A stretch of 51,906 nt of DNA, from NCBI GenBank assembly GCA_017409465.1, contig JAFQSQ010000033.1:1-51906 (forward strand). Direction: 5' to 3'. The stretch is from Akkermansia sp. GTDB taxonomy: Bacteria > Verrucomicrobiota > Verrucomicrobiia > Verrucomicrobiales > Akkermansiaceae. The notes under the pieces are model-generated. The model was not told the DNA's origin and did no database searches. It was given only the letters and a program-made list of their open reading frames with translations. Positions 42,229-49,973 of the stretch are shown piece after piece; the stretch's first letter is position 1, and every line of letters starts with the position of its first letter. A program made the translations under genes and the position numbers.

Positions 42229-43005
42229 ATGATTGCGCTTTATCCCATACTGGCTCAATATGCCTACTACACCACCAACGCCGGCTATGATTCAGCTACC
42301 GGCGGTGTAGGCTATAGTTCTCTGACCGTCATCGGTTTACTCATTCTGGCAATCACCGGCATCATCGGGTTTGCCGTCCAGAGAGCCCTTCAGTCCAGCA
42401 TCCGCACGAACTCGTCCATCCCCGCTCCGCTGACGGGCGCAGATACGGCGAGGCTCATGCTCGAACAGAATGGTATCACCGATGTGCAGGTCATCAGTAC
42501 GCCCGGTCAGCTGACCGACCACTACAACCCGCTCAATAAAACGGTCAACCTCAGTGAAGAGGTCTACAACTGTGCCTCTGTCACCGCCATGGCCGTAGCC
42601 GCTCACGAATGCGGACACGCTGTGCAGCATGCCCGAGCCTACCCCTGGCTGAGCCTGCGCTCCTCCATCGTGCCCATGGTCAACCTCGGTTCCCGACTGG
42701 GGCAGATAGTTCTCTCCATCGGTCTCCTGCTCGTCTTCATGGGGGGCGGCACTACGGTCGCCTGGATTGGGCTGATCCTCTTTGCCACCACGACAGTCTT
42801 CGCGTTCATCACCCTGCCTGTCGAGTTCGATGCCTCGCGCCGTGCTCTGGCATGGCTGCAAAGCTCCGGTCTGGCAGACCGCGCGATGCACGGACGCGCC
42901 GGAAATGCCCTCCACTGGGCAGCCATGACCTATGTCGCAGCAGCACTTTCCTCGCTGGCGATGCTCATCTACTACGCTCTCATGTTACTGAACCGACGGG
43001 ATTAA
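42229..43005 (+). CDS. Membrane zinc metallopeptidase (YugP type)
   Basis: A 258-residue membrane-bound neutral zinc peptidase. The HExxH-like site reads AVAAHECGHAVQHA, with flanking spans (VIGLLILAITGIIGFAVQRA before it; IVLSIGLLLVFMGGGTTVAW and LIPLFATTTVFAFITLP-like segments after it). The order LTDHYNPLNKTVNLSEEVY before the zinc site is characteristic of the YugP family (Zn_peptidase_2). A third zinc ligand may be in EFDASRRAL. It follows queG by 36 nt. Substrate unknown. Confidence 0.87.
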   Translation: MIALYPILAQYAYYTTNAGYDSATGGVGYSSLTVIGLLILAITGIIGFAVQRALQSSIRTNSSIPAPLTGADTARLMLEQNGITDVQVISTPGQLTDHYNPLNKTVNLSEEVYNCASVTAMAVAAHECGHAVQHARAYPWLSLRSSIVPMVNLGSRLGQIVLSIGLLLVFMGGGTTVAWIGLILFATTTVFAFITLPVEFDASRRALAWLQSSGLADRAMHGRAGNALHWAAMTYVAAALSSLAMLIYYALMLLNRRD

Positions 43006-43045
43006 ACTGTTAGTTCCGCATGTCACAATGCTGCACCGATAGGGC

Positions 43046-43074
43046 TTGACTAAACAGGCCCCACACTGTAGCAT
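43046..43074 (+). promoter_or_regulatory. Promoter of the FKBP gene
   Basis: TTGACT (43046-43051), 17-nt spacer, TAGCAT (43069-43074). The -10 box ends 48 nt before the start codon, so this mRNA has a real leader. Confidence 0.6.
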
Positions 43075-43122
43075 GGAAACCATAAACCAGCCCGCACAGG
43101 GCACAACGCTCATACTCGATTT

Positions 43123-44004
43123 ATGAAGAAAACATACATCATGATTCTGGCCGGCATCGCCGTGGCTACCGCCGCCATCACCCCGCTCTGCTTCTCCCAG
43201 AACACTCCGGCTCCTGCCGAAGCCCCCGCTCCTGCTCCGGCAGCTGCTCCCGTATCGGCTGAGCAGGCTACCAAGGCTTTCTCCTACTTCATGGGCTACC
43301 GCTTCGGTCAGGAAGTTTCCGCCGGTGCCACCACCCTCAGCGCTGCTGACTTCAACAAGGACGTCTTCTTCCAGGGTCTTGAATCTGCGCTCAAGGGCGA
43401 ACGCCCCACAATGAGCCAGGACGAGATTGAAGCCGGCATGGCCGCTTTTGTCGATACGCTCCGTGCCCGCGAAGCCGAGCAGGCCAAAATCAACCTCGAA
43501 AAGGGGAAGGCCTTCGAAGCCGAGTTTGCCAAGAAGGAAGGCGTGAGCAAGACCGACTCCGGGCTGCTCTACCGAGTGGTGACTCCGGCAGATGGTCGTA
43601 AGTATGACGAGGCCAAGGACGGCGCTGATGCCATCTGCCTGGTCACCTACGAGGGCAAGAAGATTGACGGCAGCGTTTTCGATGCCACGGATACGCCCGT
43701 CGAGATGCCCATCAATCAGGTGGTGCCCGGTTTTGCGGAGACGCTTAAGCTCATGCCCATTGGCTCTACCTACGAGGTATGCATTCCTGCTGCTCTCGCC
43801 TACGGCGAGCAGGGTCCCGGTCCCATTGGCAGCAACGCTACTCTCATCTTCACCATCAAGCTGACGGACATCAAGAAGAACGAGGCTCCCAAGGGTGGTC
43901 TCCCCTTCCAGCTGACTCCCGAAATGCTCCAGCACCTTCAGCAGCAGAGCCTTCAGGGTGCCGACGATGCAGCAGCACCTGCTCCGGCTCCTGCGGCAGA
44001 GTAA
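43123..44004 (+). CDS. Exported FKBP-type peptidyl-prolyl isomerase (Mip/FkpA-like)
   Basis: A 293-residue protein. A signal peptide (about 1-25) is followed by an Ala/Pro-rich spacer, an N-terminal dimerisation-type helical domain (about 45-150, FSYFMGYRFGQEVSAGATTL) and an FKBP catalytic domain (about 165-250) with VTYEGKKIDGSVFDAT, VVPGFAETLKLMPIGSTYEV and LAYGEQGPGPIGSNATLIF. This is the layout of Mip and FkpA, periplasmic folding catalysts and chaperones. A Gln-rich and Ala/Pro-rich tail closes the protein. It is transcribed alone, toward the Ser/Thr kinase gene. Confidence 0.93.
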   Translation: MKKTYIMILAGIAVATAAITPLCFSQNTPAPAEAPAPAPAAAPVSAEQATKAFSYFMGYRFGQEVSAGATTLSAADFNKDVFFQGLESALKGERPTMSQDEIEAGMAAFVDTLRAREAEQAKINLEKGKAFEAEFAKKEGVSKTDSGLLYRVVTPADGRKYDEAKDGADAICLVTYEGKKIDGSVFDATDTPVEMPINQVVPGFAETLKLMPIGSTYEVCIPAALAYGEQGPGPIGSNATLIFTIKLTDIKKNEAPKGGLPFQLTPEMLQHLQQQSLQGADDAAAPAPAPAAE

Positions 44005-44028
44005 AGCTGGTATTTCAGCATTCAACCG

Positions 44029-44070
44029 AAAGCGTGATGCTCCCGACCCGGCGGGTATCACGCTTTTCTT
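44029..44070. terminator. Bidirectional terminator between FKBP and kinase genes
   Basis: A 10-bp stem (aaagcgtgat / atcacgcttt, 44029-44038 with 44057-44066). T-rich on the plus side (tcttttg) and A/T-rich on the other. It separates two convergent genes. Confidence 0.6.
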
Positions 44071-44098
44071 TTGCGGAGAGGAGCCACGGCTGCAGGTC

Positions 44099-46084
44099 TT
44101 ACAGGCCCAGACGCGCTTTCCAGTCCTTCATGAGCACGGCAAAAGGCTCTTTGCTCTTCGGTTTATTTTTATAGGGATTGTTCTCAAATGCCTTGGCGTA
44201 CTCACCCTCTAAGAAGAGGCACAGCACATAGAGCTCATCCGCGAGCTTCCCCTTATTCAATCCGGCAGCCAGGCTGCGGATTTCCTCAGGAGAGGCGCTT
44301 TCTGTGAACTTGTCAGGGAAATGGCGTTTGAGCATGTCGTATGCCTCGGCAGCAATGGCACAGTACTCACGCTGCACATCGTGGTCAGCCTGTTCGGCGG
44401 CACTGAAGTGCTTTTTATCCACATTCATGAGCATCCGGACAGCCTCACGCGGCTTACCCTCGGCCATGAGCTTGCGGGCATGACTACGTTTTGCATAAGC
44501 GACGGTGCGAGGCAACTGGTGACGCATCTTGCTGATGTCCGGCTCCAGCGGAGCCGTCAGAGCAATCTGTCCCAGTGACTCAGCAGCCCTGGCCAGGCAT
44601 CCGGAGGCTTCCGGAAGTCGATCTGCCATCAGATGCGATTCCGATGCCAGCAGGTAAATCGTCGCACGCAGCGGCGGTGAAAGTACCGCGAGCTCTTCAG
44701 GCCATTTTTCGGCGGTCACAGCGCCGGTCTGCAAGAGCTCCCTCACCTTGGAAAACGCCTGGTACAGTCCCTCCGCAGCAGGTGACACCATACCGGCATC
44801 ATTCACCTCACTCGCTTTCAGTTTGGATCTGGCCGCTTTGTTCCTGGCAAAATTCATCAGCATCTGCAGAGCATCAGCCCCTATCGCCACCGCCGGGTCA
44901 CGGGCTTCGCGCGAGAGACGGACAAGAGCATCCCCGGCAGCCGGGTAATTCTTCTCTGCCATCAGGCGACATGCCTCCTGCATCATGTCGCGCTCCGGCC
45001 ATTCCGGTGAGGAGGCCACACTGACGCTGCGGTACAGGGGAGCTTTCGGCGTCAGATAGGACACGCCCACGGCTCCGCCACCGCCCAGAAGAAGCACCCC
45101 CATGACACCGAGGCACCAACGGCGGATTCGACGCTTACGCTTGTTGAGGTCCACCTTGCCGGAGCTGCGGCGAACCTCAGCTATCTCATCGAGCAGCTCA
45201 TCGTAGGACGCCGGACGATCTGCCGGATTGAACGCCGTCATGTGGTCAACCAAATCACAGAGCGCCTCATCGATATTCGGATAGGTTTCTATCAGCGGCG
45301 GCATCTTCCGCTTGATGTCAAGCAGTTCCTCGATGGAGTGCTGCTTCTGTGCCAGATTGTACACCCCGGTGATGAGGCAGCGTAATGTCATCCCCAGAGC
45401 GTAAATATCGGTACGGGCATCCTCCGGCTCTCGCCGCAGCGTCTCCGGCGGCACATAGAAGGGAGTGGCCCAGATGATTTCTTCCTGCTCCGAGTCGCCA
45501 CAATCATCCTGGGATAGCCCGAAGTCCAGTACCTTGGCCTGCCCCTCGGGGGTGATGATGATATTGCCGGGTTTCATATCGCGGTGCAGCACCCCTGCGG
45601 CATGAGCCGCACGAAGCCCCATCGCGACCTGGTGGATGACATCCAAAGCCTCATCCGGCAGCAGGCACTTGTGTTCATCAACGATGAGCTCCAGATTCCG
45701 CCCCTCCACCTTCTCCATGGCGATGTAAAACTGCCCGCGAGCCCAGCTGGCAGAATACACCGACACGACGTTCTCATGGCGCACCTTGGCCATGAGCATA
45801 CACTCATTCTCAAAACGAGCAATACGCTCAGGCTGGTCCCGATAGTTGTCATTGAGCACCTTGATGGCCAGCTCTCGCCCCAGCACCAGATCCTGCGCAC
45901 TGAACACCACACTCATGCCCCCGCGTCCCAGCACGCTGTCGATACGGAAGTTCGCCAGCAGTGTATGGACTCGGGCTTTCCTGCCGCAGTTCGGGCACTG
46001 CAGCCTGGCAAAGAAACCAAGTTGCGAGATATCCAATGCTTCTCCGCAGCCCGGGCAGAGCCAGATTTCCGGTGGGGTGGACAT
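44099..46084 (-). CDS. Membrane Ser/Thr protein kinase with N-terminal zinc ribbon
   Basis: A 661-residue Hanks-type kinase. Residues 9-40 form a zinc ribbon (CPGCGEALD and CPNCGRKA, four Cys). The kinase domain (about 50-310) has the Gly-rich loop GRGGMSVVF, the catalytic Lys in LAIKVL, HRDMKPGNIII and KVLDFGLS; APE is replaced by PPE in TPFYVPPETL. One membrane span follows (about 330-352, WCLGVMGVLLLGGGGAVGVS). The extracytoplasmic C-terminal 300 residues are helical and TPR-like, of unknown role. Such kinases with a ribbon in front are seen in Planctomycetota and Verrucomicrobiota. Its target is unknown. Confidence 0.92.
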   Translation of the reverse strand: MSTPPEIWLCPGCGEALDISQLGFFARLQCPNCGRKARVHTLLANFRIDSVLGRGGMSVVFSAQDLVLGRELAIKVLNDNYRDQPERIARFENECMLMAKVRHENVVSVYSASWARGQFYIAMEKVEGRNLELIVDEHKCLLPDEALDVIHQVAMGLRAAHAAGVLHRDMKPGNIIITPEGQAKVLDFGLSQDDCGDSEQEEIIWATPFYVPPETLRREPEDARTDIYALGMTLRCLITGVYNLAQKQHSIEELLDIKRKMPPLIETYPNIDEALCDLVDHMTAFNPADRPASYDELLDEIAEVRRSSGKVDLNKRKRRIRRWCLGVMGVLLLGGGGAVGVSYLTPKAPLYRSVSVASSPEWPERDMMQEACRLMAEKNYPAAGDALVRLSREARDPAVAIGADALQMLMNFARNKAARSKLKASEVNDAGMVSPAAEGLYQAFSKVRELLQTGAVTAEKWPEELAVLSPPLRATIYLLASESHLMADRLPEASGCLARAAESLGQIALTAPLEPDISKMRHQLPRTVAYAKRSHARKLMAEGKPREAVRMLMNVDKKHFSAAEQADHDVQREYCAIAAEAYDMLKRHFPDKFTESASPEEIRSLAAGLNKGKLADELYVLCLFLEGEYAKAFENNPYKNKPKSKEPFAVLMKDWKARLGL

Positions 46085-46116
46085 GGAGACGAAAACGGTG
46101 ACCTTTCAATGAAAAA

Positions 46117-46144
46117 CCGGGGGAAGAGCTCGAGCTTCCCCCGG
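46117..46144 (-). terminator. Terminator of the ROK-family kinase gene
   Basis: A 10-bp stem (ccgggggaag / cttcccccgg) with an agctcgag-type loop, followed on the minus strand by tttttcattg. Confidence 0.8.
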
Positions 46145-46169
46145 CTGAAAAACCGTATCAGACCAACAC

Positions 46170-47567
46170 TCAACCCAGCTTGGGCAGAGAGGCGGCGGCT
46201 ACAGCCTGGCCGTGACGCTTGGTCTTCTCATCCGGCACACAGAGGGTGATGGCAAGCTCGGGGAACTCACCCTTGAGCACCTCATTGGCCTTGTCGATGA
46301 TAATCTGACCACCTTCACCCGTAGCAACGCGACCGAGGAAGAGGAGGTTACGCAGAGCGTAGAACTTCGAGAAGTAGGCAATGGTGTAGCCGAACTCCAC
46401 GCCGATAGTCTCGTAAATCTTGCGAGCGCGGTCATCGCCCTCAAGCATAGCGGCCTGCACCTTCTTGAGCTGCTCGGGATAGGGCATGCTGCCGAAGTCA
46501 AAACCGGCACGAGGAGCCAGACGAGCAACAGCCTGCTGGGAGAAGTACATGGCACCCACACCCTTGTCCTTCGACCACTCATCCACGCCGCCGTCTTCCT
46601 GATAGTCCACCGGGACGAAGGCGAGCTCATTGAGCCAGGGCATGATGTGACCCTCGGGGTCCACATAACCTGCAGCCAGTGAGGTACCCATGGCGATACC
46701 GAGCACGGCATCATCATTCATCCCCATGGCACCGGCCAGAGCCGTCACTTCACCGTCGTTCACCACTTCAAAGGGAACTTCCTTGCCCATGCGCTCACTC
46801 CAGCGCTCCTTGAGCGTACCGAACATGCCGCGGATGACGTTCTGGAAATCCTCGGGGGAGATACCACGGAAGAGGGAACCTACACGGGGCTCGCTGTTCA
46901 CATACACACCGGCGGCAGAACCACCGATGGCATCCACCTGCGGCAGGTGAGCTGCAGCACGCAGCAGAGAGTCATCCACACCCTCAAGCTGATAGTTGGG
47001 GTCGGTCTGGTGATAGGGATCCCACACGACCTCCTCAGAGTACACGACCTCGCCATTGACCACGGCTGCGCACTTGCGGTCGGAGCCACCCAGGTCAAAT
47101 CCGATACGGTAGCCGTCCAGATTACGCCCCAGAGCCACGGATGTGGAGTTCTCTGCAGGCAGCTCAGCGGCAGAAGCCACCTTCTTCACCTCGATGGGCA
47201 GGTCATAAATCTTCTTACCGATGAAATCCCAGTCGAACTCACGGGCACCACCGGCGCAGTAGGTGGCAGCCAGCATATCAGCAATCTGATCATCGCCGGC
47301 TACCAGGATGGTGCAGCCACCCTTCATCCACAGCAGGAATTTGACGATACGCTCGATATAGAGGTTATTCAGAGCCACATTCTCGCCTTCCTGGGGGAGA
47401 ATCTTGCCGCTCCAACGGAAGCAGGTACCATCGAGACGAGTCAGAGCCAGATCAACAGTGTGGGAGCCGGGAGTGGCAGCCACTTTCTCCTCAAAGGCCT
47501 TGTTCCAAAGCACCGGAGCTACGAAGTCCGGATCGAGCACGGGGGTGAATTTCGGTTGAATGTTCAT
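46170..47567 (-). CDS. ROK-family sugar kinase with N-terminal extension
   Basis: A 465-residue protein. ATG 47567 follows a good promoter by 14 nt; the in-frame ATG at 47591 would lie upstream of the -10 box. Residues about 155-460 are a ROK/actin-like ATPase: phosphate-1 loop IGFDLGGSDRKCAAVV, the catalytic-Asp region VVNDGEVTALAGAMG and phosphate-2 loop LGIAMGTSLAAGYVD. The usual ROK zinc-finger cysteines are not apparent. The first 150 residues are an extra domain I do not recognise. It may phosphorylate glucose or another hexose, but the substrate cannot be read from the sequence. Typical ROK kinases are about 300 residues. Confidence 0.75.
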   Translation of the reverse strand: MNIQPKFTPVLDPDFVAPVLWNKAFEEKVAATPGSHTVDLALTRLDGTCFRWSGKILPQEGENVALNNLYIERIVKFLLWMKGGCTILVAGDDQIADMLAATYCAGGAREFDWDFIGKKIYDLPIEVKKVASAAELPAENSTSVALGRNLDGYRIGFDLGGSDRKCAAVVNGEVVYSEEVVWDPYHQTDPNYQLEGVDDSLLRAAAHLPQVDAIGGSAAGVYVNSEPRVGSLFRGISPEDFQNVIRGMFGTLKERWSERMGKEVPFEVVNDGEVTALAGAMGMNDDAVLGIAMGTSLAAGYVDPEGHIMPWLNELAFVPVDYQEDGGVDEWSKDKGVGAMYFSQQAVARLAPRAGFDFGSMPYPEQLKKVQAAMLEGDDRARKIYETIGVEFGYTIAYFSKFYALRNLLFLGRVATGEGGQIIIDKANEVLKGEFPELAITLCVPDEKTKRHGQAVAAASLPKLG

Positions 47568-47581
47568 AACGTACGAAGAGA

Positions 47582-47610
47582 TATATAACACGACCGACAG
47601 GCCTTGACAA
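47582..47610 (-). promoter_or_regulatory. Promoter of the ROK-family kinase gene
   Basis: Minus strand: TTGTCA (47605-47610), 17-nt spacer, TATATA (47582-47587), 14 nt before the start codon. Confidence 0.65.
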
Positions 47611-47720
47611 GTTAAAAATCCCCTGCTCGCACCGGCAATGGGTAAAAAGTCGCTCTATCAGTGAATGTTGACGCGTAAAGCACTTGTCAGTGCAGACGGA
47701 ATGGTGTTTGATATGGATAA

Positions 47721-48920
47721 ATGAAGAGTTGGCAACAGAGGAGCTACCGCATCAGTGCCATGGCGCTGTGCATCGTCTTCTCGCTGATTCTGCATCTGCT
47801 GCTCGCTCTGCTGCTGATTCTCACCGGTGGAGTCCAGCGGACTCACCGTCCCGGGCAGGCCGCCGCCGAGACCGCCACTCGCTACGTGCAGATTCAGCGC
47901 AGCGGAACACAGCAGCAGCCTCCTGCCGACTCTCCGGAGAAACAGGAGAAGAAACCTTTTGCCAAAACCTCAGCCGACACCCTCCAGGCGCTCCCGGACA
48001 AGCCCGACTACGAGGGCAGCCGCAACACCCGAGCCACCGGTGCGCCGGATGCTGAATCACGGCGCAGCGATGAAGCAGCCCCGGCTCAGAACGGTGAAGA
48101 AAAAGACGAGTTAGTCACCTTTGACCAGGACAGACAGGACGGCGACCCGGAACATGAAACCCCGGTACCCGCCACACCACCCACCCCACCGCAGACAGAA
48201 CCGACGGAAGAGGGGATCCCCGAGCTGATACCTCCGCCGGCGCCGGGTCTTGAATCAGCCTCAGCCTCCACCCCGAACGATGCCGCCACAGACACCCTCG
48301 ACCGCAGTACCCCGGCCATTCCATCGGCGGCAAAACCGGAGAAATCGCCGGATGGCGCACTACTGCTGACCGATGATAGCGAAGAAGAGAACCCACCGGT
48401 GGATGAATCAGCAAGCACCGCCGCGGCTCGCGGCACAGCCACCGGCACCGGGGAAGCTCCGGTAGCGCCTCACCGAGTGCGCCGTCCCCGCCCCGCTTTC
48501 TATGACCCCAGCCTGGCAGCACCTCAGCCCGGCACCATCGGGTTCCGTACCTACGAGCGCAAAACCCGAAGCTCCGGCCGATTCATCATGGGCAAAGGAG
48601 CCGCACTCAATGTCACCGCCACACCTCTGGGGCGCTACGAAAGTGAAATTTACCGCCGCATTGCCTACTTCTGGTACCGCGCCTGCGATGAACACCGTGG
48701 CGACATCATCCCCGGCAGCATCACCATCAGCCTGCGCATCAACAAACGAGGACAGCTGGAGAACATGGATCTGGTACGCCGCAGCGGTGCCGGCATCATC
48801 CAGCAGTCATTCACCTTCCGCGCCATTCGCCAGGCCACCCTGCCCCCCATGCCGACTACAGTGCGGCAGGAGATAGTCGGCGAGCTGCTGGAGCTACTGT
48901 TTACCTTCAATTTCGATTAA
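47721..48920 (+). CDS. tonB: TonB-type energy transducer
   Basis: A 399-residue protein anchored by one N-terminal membrane span (about 12-33, ALCIVFSLILHLLLALLLIL). The long periplasmic middle (about 40-270) is Pro/Glu/Thr-rich and extended. The C-terminal 95 residues have the TonB/TolA fold pattern: YRRIAYFWYRACDEHRGDII, ISLRINKRGQLENMDLVRRS and IIQQSFTFRAIRQATLPPMP. TonB transmits the proton motive force from ExbB-ExbD to outer-membrane receptors. The middle part is longer than in E. coli TonB (239 aa). exbB starts 23 nt downstream and exbD follows, forming one operon. Confidence 0.85.
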   Translation: MKSWQQRSYRISAMALCIVFSLILHLLLALLLILTGGVQRTHRPGQAAAETATRYVQIQRSGTQQQPPADSPEKQEKKPFAKTSADTLQALPDKPDYEGSRNTRATGAPDAESRRSDEAAPAQNGEEKDELVTFDQDRQDGDPEHETPVPATPPTPPQTEPTEEGIPELIPPPAPGLESASASTPNDAATDTLDRSTPAIPSAAKPEKSPDGALLLTDDSEEENPPVDESASTAAARGTATGTGEAPVAPHRVRRPRPAFYDPSLAAPQPGTIGFRTYERKTRSSGRFIMGKGAALNVTATPLGRYESEIYRRIAYFWYRACDEHRGDIIPGSITISLRINKRGQLENMDLVRRSGAGIIQQSFTFRAIRQATLPPMPTTVRQEIVGELLELLFTFNFD

Positions 48921-48943
48921 CCCATTACACCACCCATAACACC

Positions 48944-49543
48944 ATGCCTGAAACCATCCGTCAATTCCTCGATGCCTGCCATCCCTTCGGTTATCCGCTT
49001 CTCACCTGCTCCGTTCTGTTGATAGCGGCCATTCTCTACCACCTGATATTTGTCGGCAGAAGCTGGAAACGCACCCTCGCCCAAATCAGCTTCGCCCTCA
49101 GCCACCCCGCCGATGCTGAGCGTGCGCTGAAAGAATACTGTCTGCAACACCACAATGCCCTCACCGAAGTCGTGCTCAGCATCCTGAACTCTCCCGCCGA
49201 TACCTCTACGGAGAAACTGACGGAAGCGCGACTCGCCCACGCCATCGACTCCGGCCGCAGCGGGCTCGCCCTCATCAGCATCATCACCAATATCGCCCCC
49301 ATGCTCGGCATCCTCGGCACTGCCTGGGGACTGGTCGATATCTTCGGCGTATTCGGTTCTCCCGAAGCTCAGGCCGGTATCGCCATGGGTATATCCAAAG
49401 CCCTGTACACGACTATTTTCGGGCTGGCCATCGCCGTACCGGGAGTCATCGCCGGCACCTGCTTTGAGCGGCGGCTGGAAAACCGCGCCGCAAGCATCAA
49501 CGAAACATTCACCACGCTGCTCAGCAGCCGTCACTCAGCCTGA
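48944..49543 (+). CDS. exbB: ExbB/TolQ-type proton channel protein
   Basis: A 199-residue inner-membrane protein with three spans (about 19-39, 107-128 and 145-168). The conserved region SGLALISIITNIAPMLGILG and the loop with GIAMGISKALYTTIFGLAIA, plus VPGVIAGTCFERRLE, identify the MotA/TolQ/ExbB family. With ExbD it forms the ion channel that energises TonB. The gene lies between tonB and exbD, spaced 23 and 5 nt, in the order tonB-exbB-exbD. Confidence 0.93.
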   Translation: MPETIRQFLDACHPFGYPLLTCSVLLIAAILYHLIFVGRSWKRTLAQISFALSHPADAERALKEYCLQHHNALTEVVLSILNSPADTSTEKLTEARLAHAIDSGRSGLALISIITNIAPMLGILGTAWGLVDIFGVFGSPEAQAGIAMGISKALYTTIFGLAIAVPGVIAGTCFERRLENRAASINETFTTLLSSRHSA

Positions 49544-49548
49544 CACCC

Positions 49549-49965
49549 ATGACTATCTATACCCGCAAGGCTCCAACTCTGGGCATCACCATCGTCCCCA
49601 TGCTGGATATCCTCACCATCCTGCTGATATTCTTCATTGTACACACGGAGTTCAAGCGGCAGGTCAGCGTGCTGAATCTCGACCTGCCGCAGACGCAGAA
49701 TCTGGCAGGTGAACGAGGCGACAGCGATAGTGTCCTGCTGGAAGTCGGCGCAGATGGCACCCTCGCTTTCGGCGGTCAAGTCATCAGCGAGCAGCAGCTT
49801 GCCTCCCTCGTCAGAGAACTGCTGGAGCAATACCCCGACCGCACCATCCAGGTCTGTGCAGCTGAGGGCTCATCGCTCGGCCGCTTCCTGCAGGTGCTCG
49901 ACCAGCTCACCGCCGCCGGACTCAAGGTAGAGGAGGTTCCGGTCCGCATCGACTATAAGCCCTGA
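49549..49965 (+). CDS. exbD: ExbD/TolR-type channel protein
   Basis: A 138-residue protein with one membrane span near the N-terminus (about 11-30, IVPMLDILTILLIFFIVHTE). It contains the conserved Asp of the proton path (Asp16, MLDILTILLIFF). The periplasmic domain shows LEVGADGTLAFGGQVI and a C-terminal QVLDQLTAAGL helix, typical of ExbD/TolR. It closes the tonB operon and converges on the SGNH-like gene with only 8 nt between stop codons. Confidence 0.93.
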   Translation: MTIYTRKAPTLGITIVPMLDILTILLIFFIVHTEFKRQVSVLNLDLPQTQNLAGERGDSDSVLLEVGADGTLAFGGQVISEQQLASLVRELLEQYPDRTIQVCAAEGSSLGRFLQVLDQLTAAGLKVEEVPVRIDYKP

Positions 49966-49973
49966 TTCCTCTG

